A stretch of 64,000 bases of DNA from Arion vulgaris (GCA_020796225.1 CM036765.1:4110228-4174227), one strand, 5' to 3'; shown: positions 25,001 through 32,484, counted from the first letter of the stretch. The notes: generated by a model from the sequence alone, not told the origin. Numbers and translations: made by a program.

Positions 25001-27332
25001 TCGCAGGAACTACTGCTGCCTTGTAGATTGATTGGGGACAATCAAAGTCTAGCGGAGCAAACCGTAAACAAACCTGAACGGGCAGCAAACCAAGGTGTTC
25101 ATGAAAACGACCGGTTTGCTGGGAAGATGGCGCTCATAAGCCGGGAGGGCAGGCCGTCTAAGGGTCGCTGCCCTGAAAAATATAGCAGCCCACTGCCTTG
25201 TGGGTTGGTCTGGGGACAGTCAAAGGCTAGCGGAAGAAGCGAACCCGCACACAATAGCTGGCTGAAATCGTACACCCCACCGAAGGATAAGCAACTGAGC
25301 TCAAATAGGTGCCAAAGGTTTGGTGCACGTACATTACGTTCTGGCGTATTGACGGTTTATATATCACAAAGAGAATGATTAAAACAGGCCTAGAACGAAC
25401 GAAGAGGAGGAGGAGGAATGCAGAAATTAATACCAAGAACTGTATTCATTCATTTCAGAATTTGACATTAATTAATTTAATAACTTTAAGTTATGGCTGA
25501 AACCGGACACATCGCCGAAGGATAAGCACCAGATCTCCAAATGGCATTGAATGATGTGACATACAAACCACACCAATACTAAGGTTGCATGAATCAGATT
25601 TCCACATGAATGAGATTTATGGGGAAATCTAGTACACCTGTCTAAGCGGTGATCACGAAGTAGAACTTTAATTAAAAAACAATTTGTATTCTCAAAGATA
25701 ATTAACCTTATGCTGCCATCATTAAAATTATTCCTGTTAATTTGTGCTCAGAAAATAGGACATATCAGGAATTAATCATGTGTTGTAAATAATTTTTTTC
25801 GTTTCTAATTTACCAAACAGAAAATGTGGGGCTCTTGCTTTTGAAAAGACCTCCATGCACAAGGTGAGAAAAGTTTTAGGCGCTTCTAGTACAGTTGTCT
25901 TGTCCGAAGATGTTGATCATTGATCTAATTTGAAGTAACACTTAGTCAATATATCTCTAAATATTTTAGAAACATTCTGAACATTTTCTGGTCAAATATG
26001 CTAGCAAATAAAGAGCTTTTCAAACGAACACACTGCACTACTGGAGACTGTCATTAAAAGACGAAGATGGAGATGGATTGAGCATGTCAATAGGGACATT
26101 GGCTAGGATAGCACTCTGATTAACAGCGGATGGGAAAAGAAGGCCTGAACGTATAAAGGAAACATGGTGAACTGTGAAAAGAAGTTGAAGGATAGTTGTC
26201 TGACATGGGAAACAATTAGTAGAAAGGTGGCAGAACGCCAGCAATGGAAATCTCTTGTAGAAGCCTTATGTGTCAAATGAGACATCCCTGTATTTTCAAG
26301 AGTTCAAAACCCTCATACAGAGAAAATCTGCGGTATGGAAGACAAACACTGGATATGATTATTGAAAAGACTTCCTCAAAGACCTAAGCAGAACAGACCA
26401 GGTCATTATATTTTGACTACGTACCGGACACTGCAGACTCAACACTTATATAGACTAGGAATAGGTCAAACAGCTCTCTGCCAGTGTCATCAAGCAGAAC
26501 AGACACAGGAGCATGTCCTGCAAAACTGTCCTCTCCTGGGTGAGCTGAGAAGCAACACAGCCACACCCAGTCGACCTGAAAACTAAGCTTTGGGAAACCT
26601 GACAGACCTGAAGCTGACTGCCCAGTTTGTGATCCACAGTAAATTAAGTGCATGACCAGAGATCACTGAAGAAAAAAAGCGAAACGTTAAGAAGATATAG
26701 ATAGATAAGTTGCAGTTTTTGATTACTATTTTGCCAGTTCATCTCTATGTTTCCTTTGGATGTCCAGGCCTTCTTTTTCCATCTGTTGTCCATTGGAAAA
26801 CTGTTCTAGCCAATGTCCCTACTGGCATATGACATGTGACCAATCCATCTTTGTCTTTTAAAGATGGTTTTCAATAATGCACAGTTCGTTTGTTTTAAAA
26901 GCTCTTCATTTGCTATTGTATTTGGCCAGAATATTCACAGAATTCTTCTTAAACATTTATTATGAAATGTCTCCAGCTTGTATATGATGTTGTGGATCAT
27001 TTTCCAGCACTCACTACTGTATAAAAAGCTCCCGGACACTGCTTCTATATATTTTATGTTTTGTTTTAAGATTCAATCTTTTGGCTCTCCAAATTTTGTT
27101 AAGTGTGCAACTTATAGGGACACACTACGTGCATGAATGTTGATCTTATTAAATTTTTAAAAATGTTTGGTTAATTGTAGAATTTGAATACTGATATTGT
27201 CATGATCTTGTTTGTCAGGAGCGGGCTGGCCCAGTGTTAGAGTCTGAGGTACTTAACATTCGAGGAGATGAGATCAAGTATTTGAACAGCCTAGACCAGA
27301 AAGTTTTTCTGCAAACAGTCGTGGACAACTAG
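6886..27332 (+). CDS. MCM10: MCM10, DNA replication-initiation factor (8 coding exons, complete span)
   Basis: Mcm10 binds the CMG helicase and DNA polymerase alpha in the nucleus and is needed for origin firing and fork stability. Coding exons: 6886-7012, 8231-10573, 12127-12263, 18842-18999, 20984-21097, 22071-22222, 25821-25863, 27219-27332. In order they encode an acidic N terminus, a Met/Gln-rich coiled coil (8563-8640), the OB fold (motifs GRKMINVSRI, GDWVTIAVIVSKT, FLFGEVHKQLWKTEIGTVVG), the CCCH zinc finger (Cys at 9798, 9827, 9863; His at 9872), a linker, the KARSKHKGALSE helix region, the C-terminal zinc domain and the RGDEIKYLNSL tail. Every junction has GT-AG borders and matching phase. 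Length is about 1,060 residues against about 875 in human; the linker is longer. Exons 2 and 3 have several frame breaks, discussed in the findings. Splice and domain integrity favour a live gene with sequence errors over a pseudogene. Family identity is very secure. Confidence 0.93.
7057..7156 (-). mobile_element. SINE S1 fragment
   Basis: 3' 100 bp of the S1 family: CTTCTTTGAACGCTCC, CGACCACTTGT and CTAAGAGCGATTGTACATTG blocks. Confidence 0.8.
7157..7790 (+). mobile_element. LINE RNase H fragment in MCM10 intron 1
   Basis: Open over 130 codons: MVFLTDSLSAIQALEA (catalytic Asp), LQWIPSHCGIAGNESADVLA (catalytic His/Asp region), FRLRTRHCRLNKHLYD; frames then break and it ends with GAAGAAGAAG near 7775. 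A second copy lies at 26281-26700. Confidence 0.85.
7824..8070 (-). mobile_element. SINE S1
   Basis: Near full-length copy with CTTCTTCTTTGAATGCTCC tail end, AGAGCGATTGTA, GCACCTACAAGTA and TTTATTTACTAGGGTAGCTT blocks; ends at AGGGCCGCACCACACAGGCG. It inserts about 160 bp upstream of MCM10 exon 2. Confidence 0.85.
8231..10573 (+). CDS. MCM10: MCM10 coding exon 2 (coiled coil, OB fold, zinc finger; broken frame)
   Basis: A 2.3-kb exon after acceptor TTCTTTCAG and before donor GTAACA at 10574. It holds a Ser/Lys-rich linker, coiled coil (8563-8640), an Asp-rich stretch near 9045-9090, the OB fold (about 9390-9790), the CCCH finger (9798-9874) and a region continuing to FYGGQDISLDL near 10510. 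As printed the frame changes at about 8767-8795 (with a TGA at 8767), 9804-9806 (a GGG run), 10340-10348 (an eight-A run), 10410-10414 and 10450-10456. The last four each become open if one base is added. The 8767 region is not resolved by a single added base; a short intron or a base error there is possible. Confidence 0.85.
10574..11100. other. MCM10 intron 2, 5' part
   Basis: No open frame or recognisable repeat; T-rich. Confidence 0.5.
11100..11640 (-). mobile_element. LINE RNase H fragment
   Basis: Minus strand reads LSNCGIPANVTADRLVKEDA, YEEIRTSCHSTPQNRTQPNV and YKIQDWQFSHLYM, the C-terminal half of a LINE RNase H plus tail, in a different family from the 7157 copy. Confidence 0.7.
11650..12070 (-). 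mobile_element. LINE 3' tail
   Basis: Minus strand: TIDKAVEKIINAFERKCYRR, KNKCFCSATA, RKTRRHGQDVIDDLGMT. Ends about 55 bp before MCM10 exon 3. Confidence 0.7.
12127..12263 (+). CDS. MCM10: MCM10 coding exon 3
   Basis: Acceptor TTATAG, donor GTGAGT at 12264. Encodes LKAILAIKKRRNQA, then after one frame break near 12168 DDPNAPKKSELDVDKIQK, comparable to the linker of vertebrate MCM10 before the C-terminal domain. Entry is phase 0; exit leaves one base, which exon 4 completes to Arg. Confidence 0.82.
12264..12650. other. MCM10 intron 3, 5' part
   Basis: No feature recognised. Confidence 0.5.
12650..13140. repeat. Minisatellite, 55-bp unit, about 9 copies
   Basis: Units of CATCACTGCACTCAGGACAT..GTGCTCAGATCTCCTCAACATTTA, 90% or more alike, with ACC/ATC and GGT/TGT variants. 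The open frame across it is a by-product of a unit length not divisible by 3. Confidence 0.95.
13203..15310 (+). mobile_element. Penelope-like element with GIY-YIG domain (decayed)
   Basis: Plus strand reads LYAPKIHKLHNPGRPIVSA, MGTKMGPSYACLFMGYLEH, YIDD at 13851-13862, CVNFLDITITL and VYYKPTDAHSFLLYTSSHP, the RT signature of Penelope-like elements; then LIYAIICKRCNKG and, one frame over, YIGETGKRLSDRL (14600-14720), the GIY-YIG endonuclease. About 110-bp near-identical flanks (13203-13330 and 15110-15240) are the pseudo-LTRs typical of this class. Frames are broken at several places. An 84-bp tandem duplication (14886-15052) follows the coding region. Third flank copy at 49340-49425. Confidence 0.9.
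15330..18150. repeat. Large minisatellite, 28/30-bp units, about 95 copies
   Basis: Units GTAGTTGGGACATACATTAAGAA with three endings (TGTAGAA, TAGAA, and ATTGTAGAA with AAG-ATTG). Blocks of about 148 bp (16293 and 16441) and about 320-bp (near 16800-17126 and 17330-17541) recur, showing higher-order duplication. Occasional one-base losses (for example 15421-15431). Sits in MCM10 intron 3 right after the Penelope-like element. Open frames on both strands are artefacts. Confidence 0.97.
18480..18735 (+). mobile_element. SINE S1
   Basis: GCAAGGAAGCAAAGAATAG head, AATAAATAAAAAGCGTTGCA, GGTGCATAACTGGCACAA, and GTTCGAAGAAGAAGAAAAGA tail. It ends about 105 bp before MCM10 exon 4. Confidence 0.85.
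18842..18999 (+). CDS. MCM10: MCM10 coding exon 4
   Basis: Acceptor TTTCCTCAG, donor GTATGT at 19000. Encodes a basic stretch (PPKKKSRLLG) followed by IKDIMKARSKHKGALSE, which matches the conserved KAKSKHTGILKE segment of animal MCM10. No frame break. Confidence 0.93.
19000..19480. other. MCM10 intron 4, 5' part
   Basis: No feature recognised. Confidence 0.5.
19490..19925 (+). mobile_element. LINE 3' tail
   Basis: Plus strand shows degraded CLCRMLGVSRRDQFRNED and KWFGNIRR motifs, the LINE tail family also at 23085-23330, 53890-54480 (-) and 59720-60430 (-). Confidence 0.6.
19943..20045 (+). mobile_element. SINE S2 fragment
   Basis: ACGGGCCCAAATTTGGGTGT, AAGAATAGAACCACTGTTAC, CATGTCGTAAGAGGCGACTA and GGAGGTTTGGCTAAAATCGG blocks, shared with 44398-44530 and 60655-60797. 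Confidence 0.8.
20046..20430 (+). mobile_element. LINE 3' end (RNase H C terminus)
   Basis: Reads NCPQYADLKEKDV and HICVADNLRQMAAFIRESKI, the last residues of an RNase H-bearing LINE ORF, then a GCAGAAGAAGAAGAAAC tail. Confidence 0.6.
20500..20695. repeat. Tandem repeat, about 50-60-bp unit, 4 copies
   Basis: AAATAATTATATCATGCTAT..TTTGCAATAGTG units joined by GCGTCTGTGGCTTAG. The joining block equals the 5' head of the SINE that starts at 20689. Confidence 0.85.
20689..20855 (+). mobile_element. tRNA-derived SINE S4
   Basis: tRNA-like head with A-box TGGCCTAGCGGTAGTGAG and B-box GGTTCAAACT; body with ACCTTTTAGAAAGCAATGG and CATATAAGTGGTGCC. Minus-strand relative at 59475-59685. Confidence 0.75.
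20984..21097 (+). CDS. MCM10: MCM10 coding exon 5
   Basis: Acceptor CTGTTTCAG, donor GTATGT at 21098; 38 codons, phase 0 at both ends. Encodes AEAEREEVYFNELEKKEKME and ITVVTCKQ, the start of the C-terminal zinc domain. The last 35 bp and the donor are duplicated directly downstream (period 70 bp). Confidence 0.95.
21063..21202 (+). repeat. 70-bp tandem duplication of MCM10 exon 5 end and donor
   Basis: CAGCTATAGAGATAACAGTT through TTTCTCTTGTCTGTA occurs at 21063 and 21133 with one difference (TAGTA/TAATA). Both copies keep the donor context CAAACAG/GTATGT (21098 and 21168). Use of the second donor would insert 70 nt and hit a stop at 21113. Confidence 0.95.
21320..21420. repeat. Dispersed repeat fragment
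   Basis: TGGGCATTCCCATGTGCACT and GCTGCAGCAGCCATCC blocks recur at 52375-52455. Confidence 0.6.
21490..21900 (+). mobile_element. LINE 3' tail
   Basis: Plus strand reads LLYGSECWRMTEQDMSQLST, TTCLRKI and [19 protein letters not shown], with frame damage. Relatives at 25990-26275, 38030-38400 and 43985-44080. Confidence 0.7.
22071..22222 (+). CDS. MCM10: MCM10 coding exon 6
   Basis: Acceptor TCCTTTCTAG, donor GTTTGG at 22223. Encodes CLYTAQSAKDSCKTDGHTL, KKRFFMCKKCKHR and FPTETC, with the spaced Cys and His residues of the zinc-binding C-terminal domain. Ends with two bases of a codon, completed to Arg by exon 7. Confidence 0.95.
22385..22600 (+). mobile_element. SINE body fragment (S6 family)
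   Basis: AAATTCCTACAAAATATTTT, TCTAAATTACATC and GGTTCTATCAATC blocks shared with 61680-61868. Confidence 0.65.
22736..23010 (+). mobile_element. tRNA-derived SINE S3
   Basis: Head GGCGTCTCTGTGGCTAAGTG with A box, and B-box GGTTTCAAATCC; body has GGAACTACAGAGTTC and TGGTGTGTCATTTCTGTGG; C/T-rich end. Relatives at 35353-35560 (+), 52480-52690 (-), 54985-55080 (-). Confidence 0.78.
23085..23330 (+). mobile_element. LINE 3' tail
   Basis: Homologous to 19520-19850, including AGATACAGTGGATACAAGGG and CATCCACACCAAAAG; coding decayed. Confidence 0.55.
23430..23926 (+). other. Probable rDNA external transcribed spacer fragment
   Basis: About 500 bp of GC-rich DNA unlike its neighbours, contiguous with the 5' end of 18S rRNA. 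Assigned by position only; 5' ETS is not conserved enough to confirm by eye. Confidence 0.55.
23927..24043 (+). rRNA. 18S rRNA, first ~117 nt only (fragment)
   Basis: CTGGTTGATCCTGCCAGTAG, CATATGCTTGTCTCAAA, TTAAGCCATGCATGTCTAAG, CTCACGGTGAAACCGCGAAT and CATTAAATCAGTCGAGGTTC match the universal start of eukaryotic 18S rRNA almost base for base. It stops after 117 nt, so it is a transposed fragment inside an MCM10 intron, not a working gene. Confidence 0.95.
24044..25415 (+). mobile_element. Composite repeat AB, copy 1, joined to rDNA
   Basis: Part A: ACAGACTCTGGTTCCGGTCT, GGGAGAGCTACTCTGG, GGGATCCGCTCGCAACATAG, then three ~140-bp units ending CCGATGAGAATGCCGGG (24330-24690). Part B from 25011: TACTGCTGCCTTGTAG, GGCAGGCCGTCTAAGGGTCG, GCACGTACATTACGTTCTGG, and a GAACGAACGAAGAGGAGG tail. 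Other copies: 36115-37190 (-, A+B), 48745-49290 (A), 31792-32186 (B). Non-coding. Confidence 0.8.
25500..25645 (+). mobile_element. SINE-like fragment related to part B
   Basis: GGCTGAAACCGGACACATCG and GATAAGCACCAGATCTCC blocks; same sequence inverted at 44225-44380. Confidence 0.65.
25821..25863 (+). CDS. MCM10: MCM10 coding exon 7 (43-nt micro-exon)
   Basis: Acceptor TACCAAACAG, donor GTGAGA at 25864. Supplies KCGALAFEKTSMHK, aligning with the SNCGLYKWERDGMLK part of vertebrate MCM10 and giving the last Cys pair. Phase in (1 base needed) and out (0) fits exons 6 and 8 exactly. Too short to stand out without the homology. Confidence 0.92.
25990..26275 (+). mobile_element. LINE 3' tail
   Basis: Contains RRRWRWIEHVNRDIG-like and AERQQWKSLVEALCVK coding remnants with stops. 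Confidence 0.6.
26281..26700 (+). mobile_element. LINE RNase H fragment, second copy
   Basis: About 90% identical by eye to 7385-7790 (SRVQNPHTEK.., QTLQTQHLYRLGIGQTALCQ, GELRSN), with more indels. The 7157 copy is the longer and better kept. Confidence 0.85.
26705..27090 (-). mobile_element. LINE 3' tail
   Basis: Minus strand: SSECWKMIHNIIYKLETFHN, KCLRRIL, FWPNTIANEELLKQTN, RQRWIGHMS. Ends about 130 bp before MCM10 exon 8. Confidence 0.7.
27219..27332 (+). CDS. MCM10: MCM10 terminal coding exon 8
   Basis: Acceptor TTGTTTGTCAG. Encodes ERAGPVLESEVLNIRGDEI then KYLNSLDQ and ends at TAG 27330-27332, ten residues beyond the usual C terminus (FLNSLK in vertebrates). I see no AATAAA close downstream; the first lies in the SINE near 27500. 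Confidence 0.94.
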   Translation, partial: ERAGPVLESEVLNIRGDEIKYLNSLDQKVFLQTVVDN

Positions 27333-27404
27333 GCACATTTTACAAACATATTCAGGGTAAATTTTTGCGTTGTATTTTAAATTATGTATATCACCCGTTT
27401 GTTG

Positions 27405-27650
27405 CCAGGGCTAGCAATGGGAGCAAAGAATAGTAACACTGCAACCTACAAGGCATGTTGTAAGAGGCGTCAGCTAGGGTAGAGGCTTAGGGAAGCCACT
27501 CTAGTAAATAAATAGTGTCTCAAAAATCCAATGTTCTGGCCTACTAGTATGTGCATATCTGGTACCATGTACAGTCGCTTTTAGGCTCGGATCACATACA
27601 AATCACAAAGTGTGATTTAACAAGAGGTTGAGTGGAGTGTTCAAAGAAAA
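27405..27650 (+). mobile_element. SINE S1
   Basis: GGGAGCAAAGAATAGTAACA, GGCATGTTGTAAGAGGCGTC and GTGCATATCTGGTACC blocks; GTTCAAAGAAAAAA tail. It lies about 70 bp past the MCM10 stop, so may be in the 3' UTR. Confidence 0.85.
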
Positions 27651-27969
27651 AATTATGTATATTCTTGCTCCCATTTTCAACTTTTTTTCTTGAGTGTCTT
27701 TGTGTAGTTAGTTTCTCCATCGGCTTGCTTGACTTGTTATAGAATCATTTCCAACTGCACAAGCCCTCCTTACGAACGCTATATTTCACATAATTATACA
27801 CTTCAACACATTTTATTCAAACAAAGAAAATCATAATTTTATCACACATCTCTGCCGAGTGCTGTTTATTTCACCCTTCAATTCATAAACGATATTTGTG
27901 TATTTAGTATTCATTATCTACCTGTATATAGACTGGATGTTAAACAGGTCATGCAATTTATAAAAGAAC

Positions 27970-28230
27970 AACCGCCCATGGGGTTCCGGGGCCGCAAGGA
28001 AGCAAAGAATAGTACCACAGCAACCTTGATGGCATGTCATAAGAGGCATCTGATGTAGGAGCCCTAGAAGTTGCCCTAGTAAATAAAAAGCATCGTAGAA
28101 ATTGGTTGTGCTGGCCTACTTGTAGGCGCATAACTGGCACACCTTAAATCGCTCTTAGGCTTAGATCACATACAAATCACACAGAGTGGTTAACAAGTGG
28201 TCAATATGGAGCGTTCAGGGAAGAAGATAA
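27970..28230 (+). mobile_element. SINE S1
   Basis: CCCATGGGGTTCCGGGGCCG head, GCATGTCATAAGAGGCATCT, GTAGGCGCATAACTGGCACA, and GTTCAGGGAAGAAGATAAAA tail. Confidence 0.88.
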
Positions 28231-28553
28231 AAGAACAACAGATTAAATGGTTCTGTCATCTGTCAAGAATGCCCCGGTATCTTTTACCCCAAAGAGCAAC
28301 ATTAAAACATTATAATGAATGCAGAGCAATAGGAAGAACATGCAAAAGGTGGAATGAATAACTTTAACAACTTTAGAGAAATGAATACCAACTTAAAAAG
28401 TTTGTTAGACAAGGCGCACAGAAGTATCTTACATCTCCACCAACACTGGTTTCAACGGCTGATGGTGTCTTGTATAGTTAGCCAGCAGGGAAGAACATTT
28501 TTTTATATTCCTAAACACAATATTATTTTAGGAAAAACTGTTCAATGGTCAAT

Positions 28554-28763
28554 TCTTCACCCTCCGCCCTAGGGAGGCATAGGTCCACAACCAAGGCCTT
28601 CCAAGCCCGCCTATCCAAGGCCATCTTTTCCAGATCTCTCCACTCTCTCCCCATTTTCCTGCATTCCAACTCCCATCTCCAGGTGTTCCTGGGTCTATCA
28701 CTACCTCTATTGTCCTGGGTGTTCCATCGGAGAGCCTGTCTCGTGATGCTGTTAGAGGGTTTC
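28554..28763 (-). mobile_element. LINE tail insert, 210 bp, with 12-bp TSD
   Basis: Minus strand reads DPGTPGDGSWNAGKWGESGE, GLGRPWLWTYASLGRRVKN. Flanked by TCAATGGTCAAT at 28542-28553 and 28764-28775, so this is a discrete short retroposed copy. Confidence 0.78.
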
Positions 28764-28939
28764 TCAATGGTCAATAAAAAGCATTATTATCTTACTTTTA
28801 TAGCTCAATTTTTTAAAGTAATTTTACCCAGACATTGACTTTACAGCCAACTCTTTATCAATTTTCACCTGTCAACAGTTGTTTTTTTATTTGTATCATC
28901 ATCAAATAGCTTGTCCTGAGCAGACTTTGCCACCCCAAC

Positions 28940-29290
28940 AGTCCTCCTAAATTTCTCTCTCATAGGCCGTATGTACCGCATCAGCAGCCGTCATGTTCAA
29001 ACCACCAGTCACATCCTGAATCCATCTTCTCCATGGTTTTCCTCTTCTTCTCTTTGCCGATATGCCTCCTTCCATGATGGTCTTCTCCAACTCTTCATGT
29101 CTTATATGTCTGAAATACCTCAATTTTCTCTTTCTTATTTGTAGCATCAGCCAGTTTTCTTTGATTTTGAGTTCTTTCTGGCTAGATCTATTTGTTCTCT
29201 TCTCTGCCCATGATATACGAAGGACCCTTCTGTAACACTTATATTCTTCTGTAACACTTATATTCTTTTGTAACACTTATTTTTGTGCAT
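28940..29290 (-). mobile_element. LINE 3' tail, longest intact tail frame
   Basis: Minus-strand frame of about 100 residues: [73 protein letters not shown] 19-bp unit (CTTCTGTAACACTTATATT) is triplicated at 29228-29285. Same family as 41654-42350 and 55110-55735. Confidence 0.8.
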
Positions 29291-29792
29291 GGTCAGCTGA
29301 AACACTGAACATACGTTTTATCGCCCATCTTTGATAAAACTGAGCACTCAATCTCACCTTTATTGAGGTCAGGATGACTGAAAATAGTACCAAATCTCCA
29401 AGTGAATCAAGAGTTTTGCGAGTACAAGCTGGAGCACCTGGACTAATGAATATGGTAAATTAGTTGAGACAAAATAGGTATTTGAAAAACAATTGCCAAA
29501 CACCAAAATGGAACCAGAACCCTCCTTTCTGTTTGCATCTATCATCTTGCTAGGAAGGCGAGTGTCTTAAGGACATTACAGCTAGCTCTTTAAAAAAATG
29601 AAAAATTGTTGGTCTCATTATGCGAAATACAGTGGAAAATTTGTTGACAACTGGCAAATCTGATGAGAAAACTGCAAGACATATACATTTCTGGATCGCC
29701 TGGCCATATGGCAGGGTTGAGAACAAGACAAATGTCGGAGGCTCAAGCCCTAATTTCTTCAAGGCATCTTCCTTGATATTGTTATGACCATC

Positions 29793-30463
29793 TTAAGGGG
29801 GGATTCGGTAGTATGATGGACAAGAAGCTATTTTCGTTGATTTCACATAAAAGTAAAATTTGTATATCCATTTTGAAAGATTAAGACTTAGAATAGTTTA
29901 AAAAATAAGTAAAAAAAATATGTCGACACGTTGTCATGGAAACAATAAAAAATGACTGCCAAAAACAAAATTTCAAATCCCTAAGGCTCTGAATCTAATA
30001 AATGTAAATGAATTATGTTTTCACTCTAAGGTGCGCAGTTGTAACATCTAAAAAATTACACATGATTTTTAGGATATATTAAATATTTAATTTTTTATAA
30101 ATTTTTGGGTAAAAATTCCCTCAAAATTCAGTCAAAAAAGCTGTTTTTGGGGGTGTGTTTACCCAAAAATTCATTAAAAATGTAATATTTAATATATCCT
30201 AAAAATCATGTGTAATTATTTAGGTATTACAACTGCTCACCTTAGAGTGAAAACAGAATTCATTTATATTCATTACTTTCACAGCCTTAGGATTAAAATT
30301 TTGTGTTTGGTGGCCATTTTTTATTGTTTCCATAACAAGCAATGACATATTTTTTTTTACTAATTTTCTTCTCTGTAAAGTCATAATATCTCAAAATTGT
30401 AATACAAATTCTACATTAATATGAAAGCAATGAAAAAGTTTCCAGACCAGAATCCCCCCTTAA
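29793..30463. mobile_element. Palindromic MITE with TTAA ends (671 bp)
   Basis: TTAAGGGGGGATTC at 29793 and its complement GAATCCCCCCTTAA ending 30463. Arms pair through most of the length, e.g. TTAGGATATATTAAATATTT (30070) with AATATTTAATATATCCTAA (30184), centre near 30140. TTAA target duplication is the piggyBac-like habit; no transposase inside. Confidence 0.85.
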
Positions 30464-30689
30464 GATAGTTCTACTGTTTAACAGTTTCCTGTTTTATTTG
30501 TAGTTGTAATTGTATGTTGCTTTCTCTAACATATTTCTTTCCTGTTTTCTTCCTTAGCTGCTCACTGTGTTCAGTAACAGTCTGCACTACATTCTGCACA
30601 TCCAGAGAAGATATGCAAACAAATATAACTTGGGTACTCTCAGCATGAGAAACGATGAGTGCTTGGTTATTCTCTACTGGACTGATGTC

Positions 30690-30970
30690 ACATCACTCCA
30701 GGCAGGTGCTAGTCTCCCCAACAGATGTTGAAGGATATGTATACTGATGGTTCCTGTGTCTTGCTGGTTAAACACACCTCTCTCTTCCCCTTAAGCATCC
30801 AGCTCTACTTTTATAAAATGTAATTCCAAACTCCTGAAATTACTTTATGGATTCATCAGTTTTAGTGTTCTCATCCAACTGTCTCCAAGGGACAAAACAT
30901 CCTTCTTATGCATCGTAAAATCCACAACAATCGTTGCAAGCATGTCCGTTCTCTTGATGCTGCATTTGAC
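30690..30970 (-). mobile_element. LINE 3' part (RNase H end and UTR)
   Basis: Shares ACTGATGGTTCCTGTG, GGCATCCAGCTCTAC and TTTTAGTGTTCTCATCCAAC-like blocks with 5280-5560 and 58380-58565. Confidence 0.65.
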
Positions 30971-31269
30971 TACCAAGCACATATGGACTAGTCCAAGATG
31001 GGATGATGTCGATCGGGAGATCAGAACTGAACAGGATGAATTTGTTTTTAAAACAACTGCCTGAATATTTTCTTCCATTTCTTATTATTATGCTATTTAT
31101 ATTAATACGTTTGTTCATTATGTTATTGTCAAGTTATGATATCGTAATTGCTTCTGTCAATGAAAAAATGTTAATAAAAATGTTTGTGTTAGATCATGAC
31201 TACACTTTTAAAAATTGTATTGATTGGCATGAAACTTGTTGGAATATACTATCTTAGATATAGTTTCAG

Positions 31270-31660
31270 TTTGGAATATCTTCGTTGTGGTCCGGACATG
31301 TCCATAGGTGCTAGGATTTCTGTCGCAATATCTCCAACAGCGTCCAGCAACTGACCGTACCAGTTTAATTTTGATTGATGAGCCTACTCATATATCCTCT
31401 TTGCTGCTACACTGTACGAGAGCGTTCAAAATGTCAGCTCTTTCCATTGGCTAACACCCTGATATGGGGGCAGAGCCAGCCAGCCTCATGTGCCCGGAAT
31501 GAAGATAAGTGTAATTCTGCAAATTGTTGCGCTGGTAGTGATTCAGTCCATTGCCCGACACGAATGTAAACTGACATCTGAAGTTGGAGAGACACACCTA
31601 TATGACCGAGGACATTGATAATAAAGTAAGCAAGTCTTCTCTTGTCTTTCCCCAAGTGGA
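31270..31660. mobile_element. Retroelement fragments
   Basis: 31270-31390 is the inverse of 37190-37310 (CCAACAGCGTCCAGC, AACTGACCGTACCAG). 31440-31570 resembles a reversed RNase H end (a LSSFRAHEAG-like motif). Confidence 0.45.
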
Positions 31661-31729
31661 TGATGGAATCGGCTGTCCACTCTTGCCGTTAAGCATAGTG
31701 ATGGGAGCTTTAATTTGCATTTCAGGGCC

Positions 31730-32480
31730 AGATTAAGCTAGAAAAGAAATGGAGGATGCAACCCAAAGCATGGCAACACAAATCCACAGAATACTGCTGC
31801 CTTGTAGTTGAATGGGGACAATTAAAGGCTAGCGAGCAAACCGTACACAAACCTGAACGGGCGACAAACCAAGGTGTTCATTAAAATGACCGGATTTGTT
31901 GGGTAGATGGTGCTCAGAAGCCCGGGAGAGCAGGCCGTCTAAGGGTCGCTGCCCTGAAAGAAAATAGCAACCCACTGCCTTGTGGGTTTTGGCTGGGGAC
32001 AGTCAAAGGCTAGCGGAAGAAGCGAATCCGCACACAATAGCTGGCTGAAATCGAACACCCCACCGAAAGATACAGCTGTGCTCAAATAGGTATTGAAGGT
32101 TGGTGCACGTACATTACGTTCTGATGTTTGGCCGTTTATATATCACAAAGAGAATGATAAAAACAATCCTAGAGCGATCGAAGAAGAAATCCACAGAAAA
32201 GCGCAGTCTTCGGGACGTAGAATGGGACACTACGGTCTCAGAGCTCACCTCCATATAATGAGTCTCAAGGACTCTGCTGCCTGCACCTGTGGAGCACCAA
32301 ATCTCATCTTGCAAGAGTGCGCCCTATCCTGAGCAGTGTGAGAATGGAAATCTAGCCAACAGGAACAACCTTTCAAAACAAACTATGGGAGACCGATGAA
32401 TACCTCAAGTGCACCTCCCTGTTTATGACACATACTGGAGCACTCCCACAGCAGTAGTTGATTGCAGAAGAAGAAGGTAG
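31730..32480 (+). mobile_element. LINE RNase H tail split by a SINE
   Basis: KKWRMQPKAWQHKS before and AQSSGRRMGHYGLRAHLHIM, SLKDSAACTCGAPNLILQEC after the insert at 31792-32186; ends with GCAGAAGAAGAAGG near 32478. Same family as 37590-37920. Confidence 0.8.
31792..32186 (+). mobile_element. SINE-like repeat B (395 bp) with 12-bp TSD
   Basis: Starts TACTGCTGCCTTGTAGTTG, ends GATCGAAGAAG; flanked by AAATCCACAGAA at 31780-31791 and 32187-32198. It is the 3' part of the AB repeat, moved on its own. Confidence 0.85.
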
Positions 32481-32484
32481 CGAA

